This document shows positions 10,815-23,757 of a DNA stretch of 63,893 nt, piece by piece (the stretch's first letter is position 1; the number at the start of each line of letters is the position of its first letter). A program made the position numbers and the translations under genes. The DNA comes from Chromera velia (taxonomy: Eukaryota > Sar > Chromeraceae), in assembly GCA_018398765.1 (NCBI GenBank), contig JAHBMJ010005832.1:1-63893 (forward strand). The letters are read 5' to 3'. Below the pieces are notes generated by a model. It was given only the letters and a program-made list of their open reading frames with translations, did not search any database and had not been told where the DNA came from.

Positions 10815-13800
10815 TCAGTCATCTTCTACCAACGCCCCATTGCTCTCTATGACCACTTCTGCACTAGGATTACTTTCCATCGCACCCGTCTCATTCTCGT
10901 TGCAGTGAGTGGCCGTATCCTTCTCTTCCTCTGCCGCCGACAGAGTCACGGCCTTTCCTCCTTCCCCCGGGTGCTCTTTCTCTGTCTCCTTCCCTTCTGC
11001 CCCTTCCCCTCCATCCTCCTTCCCCCCTTCCTCAACAACCGGCTGATGATCGACCTTTCCCTCTTCCTCTGCCCCCCCCTGCACCAGCTGCTGCTGGAGG
11101 GCGGCGTCTTCCACCTCGCCCTCTGTGTCAGCAGGCGGCTCGACGGGGCCACCGCCAAGCAGAGGACCCACTAAGTCCTCTGCAGCGGCCCCGGCATACA
11201 ACAGGGATTCAGGAGGAGCGGGCCCTGCGTCTTCCGGGGCCCCGGCATGCAGGAGTGTCTGTGAAGGAGCGGTGCCCGTGTCTGACTGCCCCAGGAACGC
11301 CTCAAATCCCCTCTGGAACAAATCGTCTGGCTCGTCTACATCGGCCCTCAAGTCCTCCTCGGGATCGCATATGGAGAATCTCTGGGGTTCTGGGGAGATG
11401 GAGGCACCGGACTGCTTCTCTGTATCGGGGGGGGGGGAGGATATGGGAGCGGGGGATGAACTGACAGGGGGGGGAGGGAGGCCGTCTCCTGCTGCTGCAA
11501 GTGCGTCAGGAGAAGACACGGAGGGAAAAACGTTCTCATCCTCTCGTGTTGCATCCAACGCCTCACTCTCATCCTCTTTGAACGTATCAGGGGCATCCAA
11601 CACCACCCAGCTGTCAGGAGACATTGCCGGGTGCTCCTGATCCTGCTCTTCTTCCCCCTCTCCGTCAACAGGCTTGTCTGTCTCTATCGCTGCTGAGACT
11701 TCAACTGCTGCTGCTTCTGCTGAGGACGAGGAAGAAGAAGCACTCTTCTCCCCCTCTCCCTCGCCAGGCTGATCTGGTGAGGACTCTTTCGGGGCTGTTT
11801 CTGCTTCTGCTGCTGGTGTTGCTGTGGAAGTTTGTCTGACGTCTTTTGCTGAGGGACTAATCAAATTTCGCATGCCCATCTGCTCAATGGCATTCCATAA
11901 ATGGGCAGCCACCCCCTGTGTGACTCTAGGATCTGATTTCTCTGCAAAGTCGGCGAGGAACTTGGAAGCAAGATCGAGTGGATCGTCTCCCTCCGAGAAT
12001 CTGATCAGTTCTCTGCACTCCTCCCCTATTCGGTTCTCATACTGGAGGTTAATAAATGAATCGGCCTTCTTCACTGGGGGAGCCTTCGTTCTCGTTAGGG
12101 CTCCGCCAGGCTGGGTGAGAGTCGTGTGTCTCTCTTGGGCTTGAGGGACTCGGGGGTTTGTGGGGGAGGCGGCAGTTTTCTTTTCTGGCGCCTGGGTTCT
12201 CTCTTTCCTCGTTCCTGCCGTCTCCTTCTTCCCACTCTCTTTCTCTTTCTTGTCTTCCTTCTTCATCCCCTCCTTCCTATCCCCCGACCCCTTCGCCCAT
12301 CCGACCCCGATTTCCCTTCCATCCACCTTAAACGGCTTCTTGAGAAAAGCCTCGGCATCCCCCCTCGTGTTGAAATTCACAAACCCGTACCCTCTGTTCT
12401 GCCCAGGGTATTGGGGGTCCTTGCTGGGAGGGAGGGAGACGTCGAGAGGACGGAAGCCCGCCGCCTCCACAGCCCTTCTCAAGGCGTCTCTGCTCGTGTT
12501 GTAGTCCAAACGGGTCAGCATCAGGTTGAAGGCCTCAGTGCCGTACTGAGGACCGGCTGCAGACATTGATTCATTCATTCATTCATTCACTTATTGATTT
12601 ATCCATTTGCTTCTTCATCCATTCACACAAGTATCGAGACACGCAAGAATGGACTCACGTCTTCCCAGCAAGAAGGGAAGGACGGCCAACAAAGGGGGCA
12701 GAGAAGGGAACGAACGCAGACAGACAAAGACAAAACACAGGCCACCAAATTGTGCCTCGCGGAGGGAAAGGGCAAAATTGGGGGGGGTGCCAAGAGAAAA
12801 TGCTAACGAAGCTAAACAATCTACACAGTTGTTAGCAATGAGACGAACAACAAAAAGAAGCCAATAAAAGACTCAAGGTACTCACCAGCAATGAAAAGGA
12901 CAAAAACTAACAAAAAATAAAATCAAAGGCACTCACCATATTGCGGAGGAGGAGCTGAAGGAGGGGGTGGTGGGATGACGCTTGCACTTGCACTCCCCTT
13001 GCCCTTATCGTTCGCCCCCCACCCTGAATCCTCCCCCGACTTCCCACCACTGCCCCACCCGTTCTTCTCAACTTCCCCCCACCCGCCCTTCGACTCTCCT
13101 GCAGCCTTCTTCGCATTCCCACCCCATCCATCTGCTTCATTTTCCGCTCCCCGTCTCCAACCCCCCTCACCCCGCTCTTCTCTCGAGCGCCCTTTTCCGT
13201 CTCCCTGCTGCCTCTCTCTCGGCGGATGTTCCTCCCGCTGAGAATGGGACAAGGGCGCACGGCCTCCGTGATCCCCCCCTGCCCGCTTGAATGCTTGCTG
13301 GACATGCATATGTCTTCCCTCTGCCTCCAGTTCTCCCCGCTTGCCCATGTCCATCAGCCTCTTCACATCCTCCACCTTTTTGAACGTCACAAAACCAAAC
13401 CCCCTGTTTCTCGTCCTCTCCCCCCGATCGAAACACACATAAGTGTCTTCAATCTGAGAGAAACCCTTTTTCTCAAGAAAGTCTTGCAACTGCTCGTTGT
13501 GCCAGTTGTAAGGCAGGCTCGAGATGCGCGCACGATCCTCTTCAATGTCGCCATGCTCAGTCTCATGCTGATGCCCGTGGCCGTCTCCGGCCTCTCGAGG
13601 AGGCAGGAGGTCTGCACAGAGAGAGAGAGGAGGGACGGAGGAAGAAGATATTGATGCATGCATCGGGACACGGAGGGAGGGGACCTCGGTGTACTGCACA
13701 GCCATGCATTGATGCTATGTCGAGAGATCCACGGAGGAACAAAGGGGCGCCCAAAAAATATCTCTCCGCATGCCGATTGTGCAGTGCATTAGTACACACC

Positions 13801-13817
13801 CGAATACAGTCCGATCA

Positions 13818-13855
<38 letters not shown>

Positions 13856-13931
13856 TTGACAGAGAGGGAGACGTAAAGAGAGGGAGCGGGGAAGGGGGGA
13901 GAGAAAAAGATTGTTTTTCTTTCTTCTTGCT

Positions 13932-13963
<32 letters not shown>

Positions 13964-16846
13964 ACACACCGAGAGAGAGACAGAGAGAGAGAGCCAGTAC
14001 ACCCCTTTTGGCCGACCTCTTCGTGCATCATGACGTCTCTCTCTCTCTCTGTCCCTCCCTCCAGGTCTGTCCCTGGTATCCCACTGGGTATCCAGGGTCC
14101 GTCCCCCCACTTTCAGCTGTACCCTGAGCGCTCTGTCTGCCTCCTGCCGTGTCCCAAACTCCAGAATACACCAGCCTTTATTCCGTGAAGGGTTCGTGTT
14201 GGAAATGAGAGGAAGGAAAACATCTTCTGGGTGAAGAACGTTCTGATTTAGCATCTCCTGCATCTCCTGCTTCGTCACCTGAGGCGGGACTGAAGTCAAT
14301 TTCACCTTGTACACGTCGTCAAAGTGACCACGGACCCCCCACTCTTCACGGGGACGGGCACCTCTGCCGGGATCCTCCGGCCCCCCATACCCTCCACCCC
14401 CACCTCCACGGTACCTCCCCGAGTCTCCCCCCTCTCTCTCCCTCTCCCTCTGCCTGTCTCTACCCCCATAGGGATAGTGTCCTTCTCTCTCTTTCTCCCC
14501 ATCCCTGTCTCGCCAGAGATCTTCCATGCGAGACTGCTCTCGTCCGTTATCAATCAAAACACCATCTGAAGGCATGCCCATCCTCCTGGAGGGCCACTCG
14601 TCCCGACGGGCCCCGGCATGATGACCATCATTCCGATGAGCCCCGGCATGATGACCATAGTCCTGGCCGGGGGCAGTGTACCCCTTCCAAGTGTCATCCG
14701 CTTGGGCCCCGGCATGTCCCCCTTTCACATCCTTCCCATCCCCCCAATGCTGTCCTCCTCCCGTACCCCGGCCCGGCCTCTCATCCCTCGGGGTCCCACC
14801 ACTTGGCCCCTGCCGATCCCCCGGCATCAAACCCCACCCATACGGGTTGTACGAAGGCTGGTCATTCGGCCGATTGTCGGGAATGTGAGGGGGCGGATCA
14901 TTGGGTGGCACTCCCTCTGCCGCCCGGTCACGTCGCTCATTCCCCCGAGGGCCACGCACGTCTGCTCCCCTCCTCCCATACGACTGCCCCTCATGAGGAG
15001 GCATGCCGGGGCCCACAGGCCCCCCACGGGAGTCCATCTGTCGGTCTGTGTGCCGAGGATCACCCCTGGCAGTCCCATGGAGAGACTGGCTGGCATCACC
15101 CCTGTGTTTGTGCTTTCCGGACGAGGGCCGTCCGTGTGCGTGAGGATGGTGGGAATGGCTGTCTGTATGCTGAAAGTTCCCCCCCTCATATGCCTGGCCC
15201 CCCCCTGCGTGTGCCGGGGCCCTTGGCTGCCGATACGGGTCCTCCCCTGCCCCTGCCCCCACAGTGAGGTGGGGGTCATCCCGGGCCCACTCCGGAATCG
15301 AATCACCCCTGTCAGTCTTCGAAACTCCCCGCCGACTTCCTCCATCCCTCACCGAGCGGGACACCACCCCCCCCCCTGACTGTGGCTGTGGCTGGGTTAG
15401 CTGTGAGGTCGGCACGCGATCTTCTGGGTGATACTCCCCCCACGCATACACATTCCCAGCAGCCTGCCTGTGCTCATACGGAGGCGCACTGGCGTTCAGC
15501 TGTGACTTCCCCGAGGGAGAGGAAAGGGGAGCCCCCCCTAACTCTGGCAGGGGTTTCATGTTCTTAAATTCGATCGAGTAGGGGTTTGGGATCAGGTGCT
15601 TCTTTCTCCGTTCTTCTGCTTGTGCAAGGGCGTCTAGAGGGGGCACATGCACCCTCTCCTGCATTCGCCCGGTCGTGCGGGAAGACGACGCTGCTGCCTG
15701 CTGGTGGGGGGATTGGGGGGACTGCTGAAAGGAAGACGGCTCCCTTCCATCCACCCCACCCTGGTTTGCCCAGCCCCAGTTACCCCCGTCTCCAGAAGCT
15801 GGGGGGGCTCTGTAAGGATCTCTGCGAAGAAAACAGAAAGCACAATGACAAAACAAAAGGACCTCTGCACAGGAACCTGTTGAACAGAAAAATCGGATGC
15901 AGGTAGCTGTGCAGAAAGATTGATATATCTACGTGCAGATAGAGAGGTTTTGTCTTTTTGATTCCTTCTTCGGGTCTGCGTACCCACAGAAAGAGCAAAA
16001 AGAAGCAGCTGAAAAAAAAAAGACCCACTTTCGTCTCCATCGGTCTGTCTTGTTTGCTCGACGTCTTCCTTCTTTCTTACTTATCAGACTGACTCTGCAA
16101 GACATGTGACTGAGCACACGTCATCGGACTGCTCCTAGTCCATGACACCGCCTTTTACTTTCGTGAAGACTAGAACACGAGTTTTTTCCTTCCTTTCCAT
16201 CTCTCTCTGTCTTTTTCTTTTTTCTTCATGTCTGTCTCTCTTGGCTGCTCTTCACTCAACCTGCCACTTACCCCGAGGGGTCTTCTTGTCGGCCTCCTCT
16301 ATGGTTGTGGTGCCAGTCCTGCCTCCCCCCCCCTGGGCCTCCTGGATTTGCATCGCTCACCCACCCCCAGTTCCCCGAATCACCCGCCCCCGGGCGACTG
16401 TAGTCCCCCGGAGGCCCATCCCTTGCGTGTGAGTGCCCATGGGCCCCAGCATGCCCCCCAGACCCACCCCCCACGTCCCCAATGAAGCCGTCATCGTGTC
16501 CTGCCGGAAGGACAGTACACCCCACATTTCGAGGAGGGGGGAACACGAATCCGCCCCTCGAGACATTTCGAGGAGGGGGGAACACGAATCCCCTCTTAAC
16601 CCCGTTCTCCCTGTCCCTGCCCCCCCCAGACCTCAGAGGGTCCCCCCCCCCCTCACCGAGCGGGAAGTTTCCATCCTGACGGATGCTGTCGGCATTCTGA
16701 GAGGCCCACTCAGGCGGTTTCTGGCGTCCCCCCCCCTGGTCATTTTTGTGGTGGAAGCCTGAACCTCCTCTCCCTCCTCTCCTCCCCCCTCTTCCTCCAC
16801 TTTGGGGTCCTGTAAGAGAGAGACAGGAAGGTATATACGAATGCAT
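10815..16846 (-). CDS. Large RNA-binding protein: three RRMs, RGG and WG/GW repeats
   Basis: Minus-strand exons: 16809 (or ATG at 16846)-16272, 15821-14017, 13611-12937 and 12556-10815. Introns are GT..AG with compatible phases. The product is about 1,590 residues. Exon 1 opens with an RGG box (GGRGGRRGGRGG), followed by Gly/His/Pro-rich sequence. RRM1 is at about 14315-14060 (RNP1-like KGWCILEF), RRM2 at about 13545-13310 (RNP1 RGFGFVTF) and RRM3 at about 12540-12290 (RNP1 RGYGFVNF). At least nine WG or GW dipeptides occur, dense after RRM2 (DGWGG, GGWGE, NGWGS, SGWGA). The C-terminal third is acidic and disordered. The protein should bind RNA and could recruit partners such as Argonaute through its Trp motifs (inference). 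The first exon is uncertain: a strong acceptor at 16810-16811 implies an unseen upstream coding exon, otherwise ATG 16846 is used. It is divergent from the membrane protein gene at 17874. Confidence 0.85.
13820..14000. repeat. CA and CT/GA microsatellites inside RRM-gene intron
   Basis: A (CA)n tract at about 13820-13852 and several (CT)n/(GA)n tracts at about 13930-13995 lie within the intron 13612-14016. ORFs reading through them are artefacts. Confidence 0.85.
16520..16590. repeat. Tandem duplication within RRM-gene exon 1
   Basis: A unit of about 45 bp including ATTTCGAGGAGGGGGGAACA occurs twice in tandem, giving two copies of the peptide GFVFPPPRNV in the N-terminal Gly-rich region. Confidence 0.8.
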
Positions 16847-16849
16847 TCA

Positions 16850-17873
16850 AAGAGGAGTGCGGAGACAGGAAGAAAAACACACAGCAGACCAAGGCACCTA
16901 TCCGAAATTTACAGAGGAGACAGCAGGAAAGGAGACGAGAGAGTGTATATATTTGTGCTCTGCATTCACTGACTGACTTTGAGAGCTCATGTCTTCTCTC
17001 GAGAAACCGAAAGGTTTTTCAGCTCACAAGCTGCTCCACGTCGTGCAGGAACCAAAAGCAGAGCGAGACTCACACGCCCTTGAACACGGTGATTGGGTAA
17101 AAAAATGGATTTATTAATTTCTACGTCCACCAAATTTGGACACTCAAGTCGAACGCGACAGTGAAGTGTTATTCTGACTTCATGCCCTCCTCTCACGTCT
17201 CTGGCAAGTCAGCAAACGGTCAAGAGGTGAAGTCTCTAGAAGCGAGCCAAACTCCGAGCCGCTGACCAACAGAAATGGTCAAACACAGAAATATCAACCC
17301 ACTGTGCAAGTCTGTCTCCGTCTGACAGCCGCTCTCCTGTTGCCCAGCCCTTTTGACTTTCGCCAAAGTGTCTTCCGCCTCAAACACCAACTAGGACGAC
17401 AAGGAAAATGAGCACAGAGAGAACACAAAACTGACGTCATCGATTCCCACTTCGATGGACGGAAGAGCTATTTATATATGGTCGGAGAAGTGATGGGTGT
17501 GGGCATGGTGTGGGCAATTGTGGGCATGAGCTGTCAACGCGCGGATATATAAAAGTCTTGCATTTGGAGTGCATGCATGTGCGCGCGCGGGGGGGGAACG
17601 GGGGCTAATGCCATACATGAGCCGTAATAATTTTCAGGCTGATTTCAGCTGGAAAAGTGGTAGCTCCAGCTGTGCTCCTCTGGCAAAGCAGCCATGCTGT
17701 GGTCTTAAAAGTCGTTCTTGACGTGATTTTGAGTATGGGTGGGTAGTCCGCTTCAATTCTCGAAGCAGGAGCGTTTTAGTTCCGTGAAAACTTACCAAAG
17801 CAATAGTAGAGAGAGAATTCGAGGGCCGTCTACGCGAACACTCGTGAGTTGGATAGGGAATTAAGAAAGAAGG
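16850..17873. other. Divergent intergenic region between RRM gene and membrane-protein gene
   Basis: About 1 kb between two diverging genes, likely holding both promoters and 5' UTRs. An upstream exon of the RRM gene may lie here: an ORF at 17196-16987 has a GTGAGT donor, but its phase does not fit. Also present are three TGTGGGCA-like repeats at about 17497-17530. Confidence 0.5.
17546..17555 (+). promoter_or_regulatory. Candidate TATA element
   Basis: TATATAAAAG in a mixed-composition region, about 320 bp upstream of the ATG at 17874 on the same strand. No transcription start is visible, so its role is a guess. Confidence 0.25.
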
Positions 17874-19140
17874 ATGGCAGAGGAGGACGCCGCCCCAGAG
17901 GGAGGAAGTCCCCACCGTTTGACCCTTCCCCACCTCAGGAGGGTTGACGGCTCCCCTCCTCACGGGGGAGGTGAGGGAGGAGAGTTGACCCTACCGACTA
18001 ACAGGTCTTCGTTCATAACCGGATGGAGAGGTTCGAGGGTGAATCCTGCAGGCACAGGCACCAGCAGGCGCCAGTCTGTGGAACAGGAGCTTGCCCTGTT
18101 TCTGGATATTGAGGAGAAGGGAAGTCAGAAGGGGAGCGACACAGCAAGTACGCAGGATGGAGCAGTGGTGGTGAGAAACCAATTTCAGTCACGGGCGAAG
18201 GTCAGACGTTCTTTGAGCAACATTGGATGGGATTATGCCAGTGCGAGGCGAAGTGTGGACCTCTACTGGATTGAGAAGTTTCTGCTTATCTTCGATGCCA
18301 TACAGATTTGGGCGGTCATGTGGCCCTTCTACCAGCCCCACTTGCCCTTCCAATGGACGCTCCGGACACAATGGGCAACAGCGTTCAACATTGACATTCT
18401 GAATTTGTCCTTCAGAACATTGCCCAAACACTCACACAGAGTCACCTGGTCCCTCAATGCCACACAAAGAATGATCTACATGCTTGTATGGACCGCTGCT
18501 CCGTTTCTTTTCTTCTTCGCGCTCCAGTCATGGAACAGAACCAGGAGACACCAGAACGGAGGGGCAGATTTCACCCTCCGCCTTCGTTCGTACATTCGCC
18601 GTGTCGGTCTCATTGTCGGCATTCTGTTCTATATGCCCCTTGCCATGGGGGTATTACCCTTAGCATTCTGCCAAGACCAAGCGGAGCTATGCCGAACGAA
18701 CGTGCCTCTATGGATCACCCGGGTCGTCTGTGGTGCCACCACCATGTGTGTGCTGCTTGCCTTCCCCTTCTGGACCGCCACGCTGATCAAACAACAGTTG
18801 ATCTTCCAAGAAGACGCTCCCCATGAGCAGTACGTCCAGCTGAAGGAGACGGAGTACCTCCTTTTGTTGAACGACACATGGGAGGTGCATCACTTCTGGC
18901 TGTTCACGTCCTTCAGAAAAACCTTCGGGAGGGTCTACAACAGACCTCTAGTGCTCCTCCTCAAACTGGCCGTCGTGCTCTGCTTCTGCTTCGTGCAGGT
19001 GGGAGGGGAGGCAGGGGGTTCATATTTATGGATTCTTGATTCTGTTTGGTGTGCTCTGCCTCTGTGAGTGCGCGAATCTCTGTCGATTAGCGGATGTCTG
19101 GCGGCCTGTGTGTATGTGTGTGTCTATGCCACTTCATGCG

Positions 19141-19202
<62 letters not shown>

Positions 19203-20615
19203 TCCCTTTCCCTCTCTCTCTGTAGGGGGGGGCTGTATACCAGTGTACATGATTTCGCGTAGTGGTAGTCAGGGTGTATCATTGGGCGTGTATTTTCAGA
19301 CCTCTGTTTGTTTGCGTATCATCTCTATGTATTCCTACTTCCTTATTCTTCTCTCTGTTCCCTCATTATCCTCCTGCTCTCTTTCTTCTGTTCTCTTCCT
19401 CCTGCTGCCATAACAACAGAGCTCGTCGATGGAGGAACCGATGGTGCTCGCCTCCCTGCTTGTGATCTTCGTCTACAGTATCTGCACCTTCCTCAAAGTC
19501 GTCTACAGGTGAGTGGGTAAGTCTGCTCCTCTTCAGTGCATATTCGTTCCTTCTTTCTGCCTTTGCTTTGCATTCTCAGTCCGCACATGGGAACTCGGTC
19601 CTCGGTCTTCTCTCCAGGCTCTCCCTGCCGCAGGATTTTCTTTTCGTTTCTGATTGGGAGGCTTCATTGTGTGTACACGTACGAATGTTTATTTGTATAC
19701 ACTTGATTTGAGAAACCTCGTCTCAATTCCTTCCTTGTGCAGATGCAAAAGCTCCTGGGTGCTCCAGCAGCTCTTCTTCTGGAACCTCTTCGCTTACGCT
19801 TTCGTTACGTACCTAAAGGTCCGCCAGACTTTTCTTATGGGCAAGTCTCTTCCTTATTTGGTTTGTGCGTCCGTCCCTGAGGGTTTCAGGGACCCTCCTT
19901 GTTTGTCGCTGCCTCTCCCGCTTTCACCTTGTATTCTGACTGCAACACCAAAATCTGTTCTGTGCGGCACTCTACTTCCTCTCGTCTTCACATTAATGCT
20001 CGATCATGCGTGAATTCGATGCACACTTTTCCTCTTCCTTCTGGCTGTCCTTCCGCTCTTCCAGGTGACGACTGACGAAGTCAACGCATTGCTGGTGCCG
20101 TCCACCCTCACACAGGTGGGTGCGTGGGTTTGTTGAAAGCCGTGACGCTTTCTTTCTGTTGGCTTACTTCTTTCTGTGTGGCTGATTCAATTGTATTGCA
20201 TTCTTGATACCCGATCGAATACCTACCTTGAATCAAGTCTCTCTCCTCTCATCGAGTATCTGCCTATGGACCTGACTAGGAACGGACTTGCAGTACTATT
20301 TGCATCGGGAAGGATCCAAAACGGAGAACAGGCTGCCATCACAGTTCTCTGATGCCTTGATTCTGTGTGTGCAGATTTTAATTGTGATCCACGGTTTTAT
20401 CGGTGCGTTCATTGGCGTCACCATTCTCTACTGCGCGATCATCACTGCACTCCGGCCTGTATGGCCAACCAACAGAGAGCAGGCGGAGGAGGTGGGGAAG
20501 CAGATGGGCCCAGTAGTGTGGGACCTCAGGACCGCACAGAAACTGTGCTCGGACTATGAGACAACCAACAAGCAGTATGTGCCTGTCGAGAAGGTCAGCA
20601 CGCCCTCCTTTTCGT

Positions 20616-20647
<32 letters not shown>

Positions 20648-20668
20648 TCAGCACGCCCTCCTTTTCGT

Positions 20669-20699
<31 letters not shown>

Positions 20700-21619
20700 G
20701 TTTTTCTTTCTTCTTCTTCTTCTTCTTCTTCTTCTTCTTCTTCTTCTTCTTCCTTCTTCTTCTTCCGTCTTCTTCTTCTTCTTCTTCTTTTTCTTCTTCT
20801 TCTTCTTCTTCTTCTTGTGCTTCTTCTTCTTCGTCTTCTTCTTCTTCTTCTGCTGCTGCTGCTGCTTGCCTTTCGTCTTGATCCTGTCCTCTCCTTTCTG
20901 CTTTCTTTTTTCATTCTATGTGCCTGCCAATATGGTCAGAAGGTGATTCACCACATTGTAGGTCATTTTTCTATCTGGCTCTCCCAACTTGCTTCTCTTT
21001 TCTGCTTTCTTATATCCTCTCACCAATCTCACTCGAGCAGACATGTGTCTGAAATGGGCACTCGCCCCAACGTCAACTTTATCAATGGCGCATTCAGACA
21101 GAAACCGTCAGGGCCCTTCTTATCCTCAACCTATTGATGCGCGCGTGGTGCAGAACATCCACCCCTTTAGTTTGCGTTTTACTTACCAAAGCATCCCAAA
21201 GAGTTGAAAGATCAGAAGAAAGAAGAGCAACTGTGTCTGTCTTCACTCCCCCCAGGTATACCGTACTCTGAAAACGTTGGAGTCGCACCTGGAGACGGCA
21301 CGCAAGTCAGTCTGTCAGTCAGTCAGTCAGTCAGGGACTCCTCGGTCTCGCATTTTGTCTGACCGTTAGGAAGAGCAATGTGAGAATGCACACATGTGGA
21401 GGAAGTAAACTCCCGACAGCTGCCTCGCAGGGCTACACCTGCGGACATGCACTCGCATTTCTTTGTCGCCCTGTTCGGGTGCGTATGCGTGTGTGAATGC
21501 ACGAGTGCATGCGTGATGAGATCGCTCAAAAAGCTATCTGGCAGATGGACAGAAACAGGCCTCCCAGTGACTTGCTTCTCAGTGGAATTATTCATTTCAT
21601 TTGATTGGCATCCTGCCCT

Positions 21620-21683
<64 letters not shown>

Positions 21684-21992
21684 TCTCTCTATGCAGGTAT
21701 TCGAGTCCGTTTGAGTGGACAATTCTGGAGACCCTGGAGGACGTGACTGACCTCTACGCAGACGTCCATGGCATATCCTTCATCAGGGGCCCGTACCTGT
21801 CTGAATGGGTATCGAAAGCCGGCAAGGCGATGAGGGTAAGTTCAGAGACGGTCATGTGTGTGTGTGCGTGTGTGCGGCTCTGTTCCGGTGTTTATGTGTG
21901 TGGATTTGTGTACGAGAGGGGGCACACAGACAGACAGACACACAGACACACAGACACACAGACACACACCCACACACCCACACACCCACACA

Positions 21993-22028
<36 letters not shown>

Positions 22029-22059
22029 AGACAGACAGACAGACAGACAGACAGACAGG

Positions 22060-22110
<51 letters not shown>

Positions 22111-23757
22111 CATATGTTGAAACGTTTGAGGAATGTTGAGAGGACGTTCGACTCTGTGTAGTGTTGCCCTGCCGTCCCACTGCCCGTTTTTGACAACCTT
22201 CATTTTCTCTGAGTTGTCATGTCTACCGACGCACGCATACGGCCTATATTCATGTCGGCACGTTATTTTGTGTGTGTGTAGGTGCGTCAATTTGAGATGT
22301 CTCTGATGGCCCCAAAGAAGCGTCGCATTCTTCTTAAGTTGGTGTGTCTGCGTGCGATCTGCGGGGACTATCTGAAAGAATTTGACCTGGAAGTCATCGA
22401 CCCGAAGGCAAGGGAGGAATACATCAGGGCGATGGAAAAGACGGAGAAGAGACTAAAGAACCTGAAGAGCCTCTTTGGCTGGTTTGGGGGAAACACGGAC
22501 GAGGAGGAAGCGGAAGAAGAAGTACCTTTCTGGTCTGTTACCAAAGTTTTTGTACATGTTTAGATGACGTACATGTGCTCTTTTTTTCATGGGGTTGCTT
22601 TGCTTTGTGATAATTGAATTGAGTTGTCTCTAGCGCGCGACGGGCAAAGGAGAGACCGCAAAAACGATTATTTTTCGGCCTTTGTCGAAACCGTGCAAGG
22701 AAACACACGAAGACGAGATTGAGTCACTGTCTCTTTGTGATGTTGCTTTCAGTTCCCGAAATGGAGTCCCCATAAGAAGCAAATCCTCCCTGTATTTCGG
22801 TCGGGTTTTTAGCTTCATTCAAAATAATAAAAGCATGAGACGCTTTTTTGTCTTTGGAATTCACAGCCCAATCACTAAACACAGGTGACTTTTTCCACGA
22901 AGAGAGTCATTCCATTGTTATACATTTCTCTCCCTCCCCATACACCATACATGGATATATATTCAAAATTCAAATGCAGGTTTGAGCCTACCGGAAGGAT
23001 GGGGAGCGGCTCATCCCATGCCCTCACGGGTGGATTGAATGACACCCTGAGGACCCAACAGGGCTTGCCTGCCTCTGCGTCTGCCCAGATGATAGGCAAG
23101 AAACAGCTGGGAGGAAGAAGCAGCTCCAACTTGAACCTGTCCATCAACATTGGGGACAGCGCTTCAGGCATCCCCGTGGTCGGCGAGTTGCCGTCTCCCC
23201 AGACAGCACAGGCACAGCAGGGGCCTCCTTCTAGAGGCGTATCGTTCCTCACAGGGGGTGTGGGGGAGAGTCAGCTGATGTCTGCAGGTGACAGCCGCGA
23301 TCTTCCTCCGAAGACCGAGAGTGCCATGCTGCTGCTCACCAATCGTCAGTCCAAACTAAACATGACCACAGGCAGAGGATCGAGAGCGACGTTCGGGGGC
23401 ACTCACGTATCCGTGCGGCCTTCCATCACATCACGAAACGTGAGTAACGCGTCTATCTCACGAAATCCCAGCACTATCGGCGCCTCCAGCAGACAGCATT
23501 CAGTGAATGCCTCCGCAGAGCACAGCCGTCCGCACAGTGCCCGGAGTCTCACGAGCAAAGGGGGGGGGGAGGAGGGGCAGGTGGAGGAGGACAGTCCGAT
23601 GCAGTGGATGAAGCAGGATGAGAAACAGCAGACTATGAGCAACCGAACGCTGCGAAGGAATATGCAGGCAAGCATGTTAGGGACTGCCCGACGGAATGTG
23701 ACGACTAGTGGGCCCTCAAAGTCAAGCATTGAGGGCATGGCAGTGAAACCACGGTAG
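17874..23757 (+). CDS. Multi-pass integral membrane protein, 952 aa, nine exons
   Basis: Exons: 17874-18998, 19420-19508, 19743-19818, 20065-20115, 20294-20593, 21256-21305, 21697-21835, 22282-22532 and 22980-23757. All introns are GT..AG and all phases agree, giving 953 codons including the stop. Residues 1-125 are disordered and cytosolic-looking. Probable membrane segments lie at about 134-152, 200-219, 244-266, 282-305, 358-374, 383-403, 410-425 and 466-498, so about eight. A helical region with charged repeats follows ([19 protein letters not shown]). The last 260 residues are Ser/Gly/Thr-rich and disordered. There is no cleavable signal peptide. The core loosely recalls TRP-like or channel/receptor membrane cores of other protists, but I recognise no named family. 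Transport or sensing is an inference. Confidence 0.88.
19141..19220. repeat. CT microsatellite in intron 1 of the membrane-protein gene
   Basis: About 70 bp of (TC)n inside intron 18999-19419. Confidence 0.85.
20606..20880. repeat. TTTC and TTC microsatellites with duplicated flank in intron
   Basis: Inside intron 20594-21255, the segment CAGCACGCCCTCCTTTTCGT plus its (TTTC)n tail is duplicated in tandem (about 20597-20648 and 20649-20700). A long (TTC)n tract to about 20870 follows. This suggests recent slippage just after the 5' splice site. Confidence 0.85.
21617..21680. repeat. CT then GT microsatellite before an acceptor site
   Basis: (CT)n followed by (GT)n shortly upstream of the acceptor at 21696. 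Confidence 0.85.
21925..22110. repeat. CAGA / CA / GA compound microsatellite in intron
   Basis: A compound array of CAGA, CACACC, CA, GACA and GA units inside intron 21836-22281. Confidence 0.9.
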
